Shown here piece by piece: positions 17,343 to 26,741 of a stretch of 64,000 nucleotides of DNA. The stretch lies in the NCBI RefSeq assembly GCF_001955535.1, contig NZ_MPVN01000003.1:186001-250000 (forward strand). Reading direction: 5' to 3'. Under the pieces are notes generated by a model that did not search any database, was not told the origin of the DNA, and was given only the letters and a program-made list of their open reading frames with translations. The translations under genes and the position numbers were made by a program. Each line of letters begins with the position of its first letter. The stretch's first letter is position 1. This stretch comes from Paenibacillus sp. FSL H7-0326 (GTDB taxonomy: Bacteria; Bacillota; Bacilli; Paenibacillales; Paenibacillaceae).

Positions 17343-18311
17343 ATGACCAGTGTAAAGGAAACGAGTAATAAAAAAGGACTTCAGTTGTCACAGCTTGCAG
17401 GGAAGCTTGGGCCGCTGCTCGGACTCATCCTGCTTATCGTTATTGTAACGATTATGAATCCGGGATTTTTGGAACCGCTTAACATATTGAATTTGCTCAG
17501 ACAGGTATCGATTAACGCACTGCTTGCATTTGGTATGACCTTTGTCATTTTGACTGGCGGTATCGATCTGTCCGTCGGTTCGATCTTGGCACTGTCCAGT
17601 GCCATTGTCGCTAACCTGATGCTGTCTGGTCTAGATCCGATTCTTGCCATCATTGTCGGGGTATTGCTGGGCGGAATTATGGGGATGATGAACGGACTCA
17701 TGATTACCAAAGGTAAGATGGCACCTTTCATTGCAACACTAGCCAGTATGACGATCTTCCGGGGATTAACCCTAGTGTACACGAACGGGAATCCGATCAC
17801 GGGTCTTGGGGACAGCATGGCATTCCAGCTGTTTGGACGTGGATATTTCCTAGGCATTCCGGTGCCGGCCATTACGATGATGATTACATTTGCTATTCTG
17901 TGGGTCATTCTGCATAAAACATCATTTGGACGCAAAACGTATGCCATCGGCGGTAATGAGAAGGCTGCGCTTGTATCCGGTATCAAGGTCGATCGTGTCA
18001 AAATTATGATCTATTCTCTTGCAGGTATGATGGCTGCACTAGCGGGTGCTATTCTAACTTCCCGTCTTAACTCTGCACAGCCGACAGCCGGTGATTCTTA
18101 TGAGCTTGATGCAATCGCTGCTGTCGTATTAGGAGGTACAAGCTTAACAGGAGGCCGCGGGCTTATTATCGGGACTTTGATCGGGGCACTGATTATCGGA
18201 GTTCTTAACAACGGTTTGAACCTGCTCGGCGTATCATCATTCTATCAAATGGTCGTCAAAGGTGTCGTGATCGTTATTGCGGTACTGATTGACCGTAAGA
18301 AATCTGCATAA
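17343..18311 (+). CDS. rbsC: Ribose ABC transporter permease
   Basis: 322 residues with eight to ten membrane segments; starts one base after the rbsA stop. LLAFGMTFVILTGGIDLSVG and GGNEKAALVSGIKV (the ATPase-contacting loop) are conserved in CUT2 permeases. Forms the membrane channel of the ribose importer. Confidence 0.97.
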   Translation: MTSVKETSNKKGLQLSQLAGKLGPLLGLILLIVIVTIMNPGFLEPLNILNLLRQVSINALLAFGMTFVILTGGIDLSVGSILALSSAIVANLMLSGLDPILAIIVGVLLGGIMGMMNGLMITKGKMAPFIATLASMTIFRGLTLVYTNGNPITGLGDSMAFQLFGRGYFLGIPVPAITMMITFAILWVILHKTSFGRKTYAIGGNEKAALVSGIKVDRVKIMIYSLAGMMAALAGAILTSRLNSAQPTAGDSYELDAIAAVVLGGTSLTGGRGLIIGTLIGALIIGVLNNGLNLLGVSSFYQMVVKGVVIVIAVLIDRKKSA

Positions 18312-18324
18312 GAGGAGTAGAGAC

Positions 18325-19245
18325 ATGATGAAAAAACTAACCTTATTGTTCACTGCAGTACTCATGATCATTATGACGGGCTGTTCCATGCAGCCGCCAG
18401 AGTGGGCTAAACCGAACAACAACGGTAACACAGATGATATAAAAATCGGACTATCCATATCTACTTTGAACAATCCATTTTTCGTTGCCTTAAAAGACGG
18501 TGTTGTTGCTGAAGCAGAAAAGCAAGGGATCGAGGTTGTTATTGTAGATGCACAGGATGATTCGGCGAAGCAATCCAATGACGTGGATGATCTGATTCAG
18601 CAAGGCGTGAACGCATTGCTCATTAATCCGACGGATTCGGCGGCGATCTCGAACGTAGTACAAACGGCAAACTCGCTCGGTATTCCTGTTATTACGCTGG
18701 ACCGTTCAGCAGACCAAGGTGAAGTAGAAGCATTGGTGGCATCAGATAACGTGAAGGGTGGAGAAATGGCAGCTCAGTATATTATAGAGCAGCTTGGCGA
18801 AGGAGCAAAAGTCATTGAGCTGGAAGGTGTGGCAGGTGCGTCTGCAACACGGGAGCGTGGTCAGGGCTTCCACAATATTGCCGATGAGAAGCTTGATGTC
18901 GTGGCTAAGCAGCCGGCCGATTTTGATCGGACCAAAGGGTTGAATGTCATGGAGAACCTGCTTCAAGGCAATCCGGATGCGGAGGCCGTATTTGCCCACA
19001 ATGATGAGATGGCACTTGGAGCACTTGAGGCCATTCAAAGCTCAGGCAGAGATGTCATCGTGGTTGGTTTTGATGGTAACGAGGATGCGATTAAATCCAT
19101 TAATGCCGGAGGGCTGACCGCTTCAGTAGCACAGCAGCCGGCACTTATCGGTGAACTCGCTGTCCAAGCCGCAGCGGATGTGCTTCAAGGCAATGAAGTG
19201 GAAGAAATGATCGCCGCACCACTGAAATTGGTGACGAAAGAATAA
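18325..19245 (+). CDS. rbsB: Ribose-binding lipoprotein
   Basis: 306 residues from the ATG eight bases after AGGAG. Signal peptide with lipobox MTGC (Cys20), then a short linker and a type-I periplasmic-binding fold: LSISTLNNPFFVALKDGVV, ALLINPTDSAAISNV, ITLDRSADQGEV, VFAHNDEMALGALEA, VVGFDGNEDAI. Captures ribose outside the membrane for RbsAC. Last gene of the operon, followed by a strong terminator. Confidence 0.97.
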   Translation: MMKKLTLLFTAVLMIIMTGCSMQPPEWAKPNNNGNTDDIKIGLSISTLNNPFFVALKDGVVAEAEKQGIEVVIVDAQDDSAKQSNDVDDLIQQGVNALLINPTDSAAISNVVQTANSLGIPVITLDRSADQGEVEALVASDNVKGGEMAAQYIIEQLGEGAKVIELEGVAGASATRERGQGFHNIADEKLDVVAKQPADFDRTKGLNVMENLLQGNPDAEAVFAHNDEMALGALEAIQSSGRDVIVVGFDGNEDAIKSINAGGLTASVAQQPALIGELAVQAAADVLQGNEVEEMIAAPLKLVTKE

Positions 19246-19268
19246 GAAGAGTTTGGCTTCATATTGAA

Positions 19269-19331
19269 AACACCTTCAAAAACATCTATCGACTATCTGA
19301 GGTCGGAGATGAACTTGGAGGTGTTTTTTTT
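19269..19331 (+). terminator. Terminator of ribose operon
   Basis: AACACCTTCAA pairs with TTGGAGGTGTT (one T-G pair), with CATCT/AGATG and GAC/GTC pairings inside, followed by eight T. Confidence 0.9.
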
Positions 19332-19437
19332 GGTTGGAAGGTTAAAACAAGCACAATTGTGTTATTATGAGAAAAAAATATTGTAAGGATCTACCATATA
19401 TCATAGATGAAACTATACTATTAGTGGGGTGCTTATT

Positions 19438-19716
19438 GTGAGTGTTTCAATGATGACTCTAATGATCATGGGAATATTAATCTTTTATGCTATTGTAATC
19501 ATACTTATTGTAAATTTCATTGGCCGGAGATTTTTTAAGGACAAAACGAATATGATTTTTGTATATGCTGGCATCATATGGGTATTTCAAATGTTTGTTG
19601 TAATTAAAGCTTTATTGACTAATCAGGCTATTGATTCCTTCAGCATTATCTTTTTCTGTATCGGATTGGGTTGGATTGTTCAAGGAATCAGAAAAAAGCG
19701 AGCAAATAATAAATAG
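19438..19716 (+). CDS. Small membrane protein, unknown
   Basis: 92 residues from GTG at 19438, six bases after GGGGTG; a GTG at 19429 lies inside that site. Three hydrophobic stretches (about 4-24, 36-54 and 57-75) with a short basic tail (IRKKRANNK). No recognisable motif. It converges on a minus-strand gene after nine bases with no terminator between. Confidence 0.6.
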   Translation: MSVSMMTLMIMGILIFYAIVIILIVNFIGRRFFKDKTNMIFVYAGIIWVFQMFVVIKALLTNQAIDSFSIIFFCIGLGWIVQGIRKKRANNK

Positions 19717-19725
19717 AATTCTCCT

Positions 19726-20037
19726 TTAAATGTATATCTTAGCTTCAGGTTTTAGAGCATCTGTATTTTTAATTCTTACAGCAACTCTAGCATTGTATTT
19801 CTCCACATTGATCCAGGCGATCAATTGATCAGGTCCATATGTATTTACATAATCAGCGAATATGACTTCACCATTACTTTCAACAATCTCAGTATATGAT
19901 CGGAAGGGATGATTTCCCTCCAGGCTGCTTAGAAAACGATCAAATTCATATTGCAACGCTTGTAAATTGTGCCCGACTTCTTCAATCACGTCATAGTAGG
20001 CGGCAGTATTATGCTCATCAAGAATGGCAATGATCAT
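19726..20037 (-). CDS. Hypothetical protein (103 aa)
   Basis: Soluble, acidic, mixed alpha/beta composition; notable segments are DVIEEVGHNLQALQYEFDRF and FADYVNTYGPDQLIAWINVE. AAGGAGG sits just before the ATG. Nineteen bases downstream of another unknown gene on the same strand, so probably a two-gene unit. I recognise no family. Confidence 0.65.
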   Translation of the reverse strand: MIIAILDEHNTAAYYDVIEEVGHNLQALQYEFDRFLSSLEGNHPFRSYTEIVESNGEVIFADYVNTYGPDQLIAWINVEKYNARVAVRIKNTDALKPEAKIYI

Positions 20038-20055
20038 CTAGAACCTCCTTAGCCC

Positions 20056-20484
20056 TCAGCTTAATTTTATAATCTTCATGCCCTCTATCAAATCTTGAGA
20101 CATGTCAATGCGAGCTAGCAATTGTTCTCTCAATTCTTGCTCAGAGAGGAAAGCGATATACTTGCTATGCTTGCTAAGCAGTTCTTCTTCGTTTTCTGTA
20201 ATTGCCATTTCTATAATTTCAACGGATTCATCGCCGTTGTTTAAATAACGATGTCGTATACCTCTCTCATGATATCCTATGGATGCAATTGCATAGATAA
20301 CCCTTAAATCGATCAACGAGCACTCATCTAAGATTTGTTCAAGCACTGACTGTTGGCTGTCCCATAGATTTCGATTCTCGAGATCTGAAATTTTGCCAGA
20401 TTTTACAGCATTTCTAGAGAGCCTATATACATCAACGATTTGTTTAACGACTGCAGCATTTTTCTGTGCTGTCCTAAAATCCAT
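20056..20484 (-). CDS. Hypothetical protein (142 aa)
   Basis: Mostly helical and charged, no membrane segment or known motif; DLRVIYAIASIGYHERGIRH is the most distinctive stretch. Precedes the 103-residue gene. The start is backed by AGGAGATGA upstream. Divergent from the DinB-type gene with about 30 bases between the start codons, so the promoters must overlap each other or lie within the genes. Confidence 0.65.
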   Translation of the reverse strand: MDFRTAQKNAAVVKQIVDVYRLSRNAVKSGKISDLENRNLWDSQQSVLEQILDECSLIDLRVIYAIASIGYHERGIRHRYLNNGDESVEIIEMAITENEEELLSKHSKYIAFLSEQELREQLLARIDMSQDLIEGMKIIKLS

Positions 20485-20514
20485 TATTTATCATCTCCTA
20501 GGAGGAATCTTCTC

Positions 20515-21045
20515 ATGTTTGATTTGAAAAGTGACTCAAGTATGTCTCCAATCGTAGGTATGTTGTATTCGGCTGTGGAACAAAATTGCGAGCGCCTTCG
20601 GATGATTACACAAGGGATGACGCAAGATGAGCTGGATTACAGAGGGCCTGACGATCGTCATAATAGTGCTGCCCAGCTGATTAAACATCTCATGTATGTA
20701 GATTTGAACTGGGTGTACAGAATTAAGGGACAACCCTTGCCTTCAACATATAGGGATAAATACGGCCCCATGATTGATGAAGATGGCAGACTTCCCATGA
20801 TTGCTGGAGTCTCAGTTGATACATTTATGTCAGATTATACAAACGTATTAGCGCTGTTACGAGATACGTGCAGGAAGCTGACTGATGCAGATCTGGAACA
20901 AGTCGTCAGGTTCGGACATGAGAATGAGAAAGAAGCAACGATTCGTTGGGGGATATGGCACATGGCAGACCATAACCGTTATCATCAGGCACATATTAAC
21001 CAGCTTCGTAAATGGTATCGAAACAATGAAACAAGGTCCAAGTGA
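20515..21045 (+). CDS. DinB/YfiT-type four-helix protein
   Basis: 176 residues from the ATG nine bases after AGGAGG. The DinB-fold metal ligands are visible: His in QLIKHLMYVDLNW (about residue 57) and the pair in WHMADHNRYHQAHI (about 149-160). The family includes thiol-dependent transferases that use bacillithiol, and putative metalloenzymes. Stands alone; converges with the AraC gene with a single-base gap. Confidence 0.8.
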   Translation: MFDLKSDSSMSPIVGMLYSAVEQNCERLRMITQGMTQDELDYRGPDDRHNSAAQLIKHLMYVDLNWVYRIKGQPLPSTYRDKYGPMIDEDGRLPMIAGVSVDTFMSDYTNVLALLRDTCRKLTDADLEQVVRFGHENEKEATIRWGIWHMADHNRYHQAHINQLRKWYRNNETRSK

Positions 21046-21046
21046 G

Positions 21047-21895
21047 TCACTTGTAATACAGCAGTCTGTTTGCAGCGGCGTTTCGGAAGTCCGTTGGTGT
21101 GAGATGAGTGATCTGTTTGAAGGACTTCATAAAATGCTGGCTGTCATGGTATCCGAGCTGCATGGCTATCTCTTGAACTGTCTGATTTGTGTCCGACAAG
21201 AGAAAGGCAGCCGCTTCCATCTTCTGCTGTATAATATACTGTTTAAGGGTAACGCCTGCAACAGATGCGAACAGGTGTGACAGGTATTTCGAGTTATATC
21301 CGAAATAATCAGCAATTGCCGATACCTTAAGTGCTTCAAATCGATTCCAGTTAATATAATCTACAATATCATTATAGAGCTGAAGCTGTTTCAGCTTCTT
21401 GCCGGATATATTGTCCTCAGCATAGGACTGATGATACAGCTCACACAGAATGGTGGTCGCCATATAATTACCGAGTGTAGGATCCTGATAACTGCGCATG
21501 GAGTCCTGCAGCTGTTTCATCATGATGACAATCTTGTCCATGCCTCGAAGGTGGCCTTTATGTGGAATGAAGATGTGGTGCTGAACAGGCTGATAATCTC
21601 GGATTGGAATGGTGCAGGAGGGTTCTTCAGATGTGAAATGAAGCCAGTAAAAGCTGCAATCGGATTCCTTGTAACCGAATTGCTTCGTTCTAGGCGGCAT
21701 CAGCAGAAAATCTCCTTCTTCGAGCACATGCTCTCCCCGATCATCTGCGATGAACAGCCTGCCCTTGGTCTGGACGAACAGCTCGTAATCCATCAGTATT
21801 CTACTCATATGTACCCAGTCCGGAGCAGGTGATGCGAACTTTCCTGTCATTTGCATTATTAGGGGCTTCTCTATATTAAATGTGTATCCATCCAT
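21047..21895 (-). CDS. AraC-family regulator, arabinoside locus
   Basis: 282 residues from the ATG nine bases after GGAGGA; a GTG at 21931 is adjacent to its purine stretch and less likely. N-terminal cupin-like sensor domain (GEHVLEEGDFLLMPP, SFYWLHF) and C-terminal double helix-turn-helix (VSAIADYFGYNSKYLSHLF; VQEIAMQLGYHDSQHFMKSF). Divergent from the GH127 gene, so it most likely activates the GH127-GH43 unit in response to an arabinose-containing sugar. Confidence 0.9.
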   Translation of the reverse strand: MDGYTFNIEKPLIMQMTGKFASPAPDWVHMSRILMDYELFVQTKGRLFIADDRGEHVLEEGDFLLMPPRTKQFGYKESDCSFYWLHFTSEEPSCTIPIRDYQPVQHHIFIPHKGHLRGMDKIVIMMKQLQDSMRSYQDPTLGNYMATTILCELYHQSYAEDNISGKKLKQLQLYNDIVDYINWNRFEALKVSAIADYFGYNSKYLSHLFASVAGVTLKQYIIQQKMEAAAFLLSDTNQTVQEIAMQLGYHDSQHFMKSFKQITHLTPTDFRNAAANRLLYYK

Positions 21896-22154
21896 CGATG
21901 TATGTCCTCCGTAAGTATCTGTCTTTTTCACACCTTCAGCTTACTGTATCTTATTATAATATATTGGTATGAAATGGCACCACTTGTTGATCTCAACTAT
22001 GAATTAACATTCTATACTCCTATGCATCTATATGTCATTTTCTGACTTTTTTACACGAATTCGAACGTTTCTCCACTTCACTCCTACATATGAAATCGTT
22101 ATTCTGAAAGAGCAAGCTGAACCGTATAGAAGAGTCTCGGAAGGTGGTAGAAGT

Positions 22155-24452
22155 ATGTCTGCAAAGGAAGAAGCAGTAAAAGGTCATGTATTGCAGGATT
22201 TTGCTATGAACCAGGTGCACTTAACTGGAGAGTTTCATATCAACGCATTTGCGAAGGAGCTCGACTATTTACATAGCTATGATCTGGATCGTCTGCTCGC
22301 TGGGTTTCGGGAGAACCGAGGTCTTCCTCCTAAGGCAGGGAAGTATCCAGGATGGGAGGATACCGAGATTCGGGGACATACGCTCGGGCATTTCATGACT
22401 GCATGTGCTCAAGCTTATGAGCAAACGAGTGATCCGGATCTGCTTAAGAAATTGGAATATATCATAGCAGAGCTTGCCCAATGTCAATTTGAAAGCGGTT
22501 ATTTGTCGGCATTTCCCGAGAGCTTGATCGATAATATTGAGAAGAGACAACCCGCCTGGGTTCCATGGTACACCATACATAAACTGATCGCCGGACTTAT
22601 CGCTGTTTACCAAGGAACACAGTTGGCCGATGCCAAGCGCATTGTCTGTAAATTAGGAGACTGGGTTGCATTACGCACCTCCCGCTGGTCACATGAGCTG
22701 CAAACGATCGTGCTTTCTGTAGAATATGGCGGAATGAATGACTGCTTGTATGATCTATTTAAAATATCGTCAGATCCGAAGCACTTGGAAGCGGCTCACA
22801 AATTTGACGAGATCCCCTTGTTCAAAGCAATCGCTCAGGGAGCAGATATATTAAAAGGCAAGCATGCGAACACAACGATTCCTAAATTTCTGGGAGCGCT
22901 TAACCGTTATCGAACGCTTGGTGAGAGTGAAAAATTTTATCTAGAGGCAGCCAAGAAATTTTGGGATATCGTGGTTAATCATCACACATATATAACCGGC
23001 GGCAACAGTGAATCCGAGCATTTTGGAGAGCCAGATATTCTGGATGCAAGACGCTCCGATATTACATGCGAGACCTGTAACAGCTACAACATGCTGAAGC
23101 TGACTCGGGAGCTGTTCAAACTAACCGGCGACAAGAAATATGCCGACTATTACGAAACGAGCTACATAAATGCGATTCTCTCCTCGCAAAATCCCGAAAC
23201 GGGAATGACCATGTATTTTCAGCCGATGGCAACCGGTTATTTCAAAATATACAGCTCTCCATTTGAGCACTTCTGGTGCTGTACAGGTACGGGAATGGAG
23301 AGCTTTACGAAGCTGAATGACAGCATATATTTTTACAATGACAACGAGCTGTACGTGAATCAATTTATTAGCTCCAGGCTCGATTTTGCACAAGAGAATA
23401 TGAGCATTACACAAACCGCCTCTATACCGGATCGTGATGATGTCCAGTTTACGATTGAAACCACAGATGGCCGAGACAGGGCAATGAAGCTCTATGTAAG
23501 AGTACCTAATTGGGTCAAGGGTGAAATGACTGTTTTACTAAATGGCAAGCGGTTTGAACCTGAGATCAAAAATGAATATCTGGAGGTAGACCGCACCTGG
23601 CACAGCGGAGATGTACTGGATTTAGTTCTGCCCATGAAGGTGCTCGCCTGCAGCCTCCCTGACAATCCGGCAGCAGTGGGTTTCCAATACGGTCCAATTG
23701 TTCTCAGCGCAGCTCTAGGAAATGAAGATATGACGTTATCCAGCACAGGCATCATGGTGCAAGTGCCAACGAAGCGGATGCGGATCAAGGACTTTATCAT
23801 TCCAAACGGAATGACTCCCAAAGAATGGATTCAGTCCGTAGAAGAGCATGTGGTCAAAGACGAGGATCGGATGGAGTTTCGATTAAGGAATACCGATGAG
23901 GATGAACGGTTGATCTTTACACCTCATTATAAGCAGCATAAAGAACGATATGGTATCTACTGGAACATGGTTGAACCAGATTCGGAGGAGTTGAAGCGTC
24001 ATTTGGAGCTTGGCAGACTTGAGAACCTTACTAAGGAGGCAACGATTGACAGCGTTCAGGTAGGCAATGATCAGTATGAGCTCTAGCATGGGATCAGAGG
24101 AGAGAATACGTTCAGCGGAGCTTGGGATGGCCAGAATGGCAGGCTTGCAAATGACAAGGGCTGGTTCAGCTATACAATGGCGGTTGATCCAGATGATGTG
24201 AATGTGCTCCAGGTGACGTACTTCCTCATCAACCATAATCGTGCCATGAACATTTATGTGAATGATCAGCTTCTCACGCGAGAGGAAACCGGTTATGAAC
24301 GCAGAAGAGAGTTTGTAACCAAGGAGTATCCGATTCCGCAAGCCTTAATCAACAAGAGCAGTCAAATTGTCGTTAAGTTCATGCCTGAAGCAGATTTGAA
24401 TGGAATTTATGGTGTGCTGCGAACAATGCGGCCGCTTAACAAGGAAGCATAA
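22155..24452 (+). pseudogene. GH127 beta-L-arabinofuranosidase with in-frame TAG
   Basis: Starts at ATG 22155 after GGAAGGTGG. The first 643 codons encode an (alpha/alpha)6 GH127 catalytic domain with intact zinc/cysteine site: ITCETC (Glu-x-Cys, about residue 304) and FWCCTGTG (tandem Cys, about 374), one of which is the nucleophile in HypBA1-type enzymes. A TAG at 24084-24086 interrupts the frame, yet the same frame continues with HGIRGENTFSGAWDG and GWFSYTMAVDPDDVN, the conserved C-terminal beta domain, to TAA at 24450-24452 (765 codons). A single C-to-T change of CAG would explain it. Either a fresh nonsense mutation, a C-terminally truncated enzyme, or readthrough. Confidence 0.85.
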
Positions 24453-24517
24453 GTTATCAAGTACTAAAAATAACACAATGGATCATTCCCTTAGAATTCA
24501 AAAGGAGGAACTTTTTA

Positions 24518-25486
24518 ATGGACGCTTATTTGTTTGTGCATTTTAAAGAAAAGAAAACACCAGATGGTGAACAGGTTTATTTTGGTTTGAGCAGGGATGG
24601 TCTAAACTGGGAGCAGGTCAATGATGGAAATCCTGTGCTGTGGAGTGAACAGGGAGATCGAGGAGTCAGAGATCATACCATTGTGCGGACGAGAGAAGGG
24701 AAGTTCTTCATCATTGCAACCGATTTGAGTCTGGCAAACGGATTTAACACGAAGTACAAGAGCAGCTGGGCCAGCATTTCAAGAGAAGGAAGCAAGTGCT
24801 TGTCGTTGTGGGAGTCGGAGGATCTGGTGAACTGGTCTGAGCAGAGAATGATTGAGCTTGGAAATGAGGACTTTGGCTGTCTGTGGGCACCAGATGTCAT
24901 TTATGACACCAAGAATGAGGACTATGTTCTCCATTGGTCTTCAGCACATGCTTCAAATAATTTCGGACATAAGGCGATCTATTACTCGCGAACGAAGGAT
25001 TTCGTTCACTTCTCGAAACCGGAGATGCTGTGCCGCAAAGATGGGAGCGGAATTATTGATTCCGCAATTTATGAAGAGAACGGATTCTTTTATCGTTTTC
25101 TAAAAAGCGAGAAGGATCCAGAGGGAATCATTCTGCAAAAGGGCAGTACGCTGACTGGAGAGCATACCCGGATTGAAGCCTTTGATGAAGAAATGGCGAA
25201 GCTGGGACATCACGCTTATGAAGCGCCAACGGCATTTAAGGTAAAGGATGGCAGATGGTGTCTGCTGCTCGACTTTTTCGGTGTTGAAGGTGAAGGACAA
25301 GGCTATGTGCCATTTTTGGCAGATGATATCGACAGTGGAAGGTTTATTCGTTCTGACGAGAGCTTCAGCTTCCCATATGGCTTCAAGCACGGAACCGTGC
25401 TGCCGATTACCATGGAGGAGTATGAGCGCATTCAGAATTGGAATTTTGCACGGGATCGTCTGACGAAGCAAGAAGCGGAAATATGA
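24518..25486 (+). CDS. Glycoside hydrolase family 43-type beta-propeller enzyme
   Basis: 322 residues after AAAGGAGGAAC. The start AYLFVHFKE, FGLSRDGLNWEQV, VRDHTIVRT, GCLWAPDVIYD, GIIDSAIYEE and YEAPTAFKV follow the five-bladed propeller of GH43/GH117-type furanosidases and xylosidases, with Asp and Glu in the last two motifs as likely catalytic residues. No signal peptide, so it acts on imported oligosaccharides. Immediately follows the GH127 gene and shares its regulator; probably releases alpha-L-arabinofuranose or a related sugar. Exact specificity not readable. Confidence 0.8.
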   Translation: MDAYLFVHFKEKKTPDGEQVYFGLSRDGLNWEQVNDGNPVLWSEQGDRGVRDHTIVRTREGKFFIIATDLSLANGFNTKYKSSWASISREGSKCLSLWESEDLVNWSEQRMIELGNEDFGCLWAPDVIYDTKNEDYVLHWSSAHASNNFGHKAIYYSRTKDFVHFSKPEMLCRKDGSGIIDSAIYEENGFFYRFLKSEKDPEGIILQKGSTLTGEHTRIEAFDEEMAKLGHHAYEAPTAFKVKDGRWCLLLDFFGVEGEGQGYVPFLADDIDSGRFIRSDESFSFPYGFKHGTVLPITMEEYERIQNWNFARDRLTKQEAEI

Positions 25487-25556
25487 TAGTTGAAGTTGAA
25501 GTTGAAGGAACGGATTATTCATGATTGAAAAAATACAGCTGGTTTAAATGATAGAT

Positions 25557-25606
25557 AACGTAAGACGGACTGCATGGTTACTAGAGTCTGTCTTACGTTT
25601 ATTTTG
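25557..25606 (+). terminator. Terminator of GH127-GH43 unit
   Basis: AACGTAAGACgGAC pairs with GTCtGTCTTACGTT around a 15-base loop, followed by a T-rich TTATTTTG. Confidence 0.8.
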
Positions 25607-25753
25607 TTCTTTCACTGCTTACAGGCTGTGCTTTCATAGACGAGGCCGCTTGCCAACGCTCTTAAAGCATTTCGCGTACAGGAATTCTAGATGAAGAAAT
25701 CGAAAAAGATGAGAAGGAAATGAAAGAATAGATTCATAGAAAGCAGGGATGTA

Positions 25754-26599
25754 ATGAGCACACTTCGTATCGATGCCCATCAGCATTTTATTGATTATGC
25801 AACTGTTGATTATCCATGGATTGATGATCGTCATGGGGCATTAAAAAGGCCGTTTATGCCAGCGGACTTAAAGCCTCTTCTCGATTCCATGTCATTTAAC
25901 GGTTCAATCGCCGTTCAAGCTAGACAATCACTTCATGAAACCGAGTGGCTTCTCTCGCTTGCGGATGAATTCGACTTCGTTTACGGTGTGGTCGGCTGGG
26001 TCGATCTATGTTCGCCTGCGGTGTCGGCGCAATTGGAGAGATTCGGTGCTCATCCCAAGCTGAAGGGAATCAGACATGTGATTCAGGATGAGCCTGATGA
26101 TCGCTTTATGCTGCGGGATGATTTTCTTCACGGACTTAGTCTCTTGGGCAGGTACGGATTAACTTATGATCTGCTTCTATTTGAGCGGCATCTTCCGAAT
26201 GCGTCAATATTAACGCAAATGTTCCCAGAACAGAAGTTCGTCTTGGATCATTTGGCAAAACCTAGGATCATGGAGGGGCAACTGGACTCATGGAGAAGCG
26301 GTATACAGGAACTCGCTAAATCACCAAATGTGTATTGCAAGCTGTCTGGAATGGTAACCGAAGCAGACTGGGCAAATTGGAGGGAAGAGGATTTTGTCCC
26401 TTACCTGGATACCGTCTTTGAAGCCTTTGGTCCGGATCGGTTGATGATTGGCTCCGATTGGCCCGTTTGCACGGTGAGCCGGGATTACAGAGCAGTGATG
26501 AACGTAGTCATCACATATATTAATCAGCTTCCAACAGAGATTCAAGACCGTATTCTGGGCGGAAATTGTGCACGATTCTATAACATCGATGAAATGTAA
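25754..26599 (+). CDS. Amidohydrolase family 2, sugar lactonase-like
   Basis: 281 residues with the metal-dependent TIM-barrel pattern: RIDAHQHF (about 5-12), FVLDHLAKP (His about 165), NVYCKLSGM and MIGSDWPVC (metal Asp). These match L-fuconolactonase and L-rhamnono-1,4-lactonase type hydrolases of the amidohydrolase_2 family. It would open an aldonolactone in a non-phosphorylative deoxysugar or pentose pathway. No dehydrogenase or dehydratase partner is adjacent, so pathway and substrate remain open; 2-pyrone-4,6-dicarboxylate hydrolase-like enzymes are an alternative. Confidence 0.8.
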   Translation: MSTLRIDAHQHFIDYATVDYPWIDDRHGALKRPFMPADLKPLLDSMSFNGSIAVQARQSLHETEWLLSLADEFDFVYGVVGWVDLCSPAVSAQLERFGAHPKLKGIRHVIQDEPDDRFMLRDDFLHGLSLLGRYGLTYDLLLFERHLPNASILTQMFPEQKFVLDHLAKPRIMEGQLDSWRSGIQELAKSPNVYCKLSGMVTEADWANWREEDFVPYLDTVFEAFGPDRLMIGSDWPVCTVSRDYRAVMNVVITYINQLPTEIQDRILGGNCARFYNIDEM

Positions 26600-26741
26600 A
26601 GCCGAGTTAGAAGCTGCAAACATCATTTAACACAAAAAGGTAGAACTCATCTCCTGAACTCCATATACTTAACATGAACGACTTGTCCGTACAGGCCTGT
26701 AAATAAGCAATGAATCTAATGACAATCAGGGAGTGTGACCA

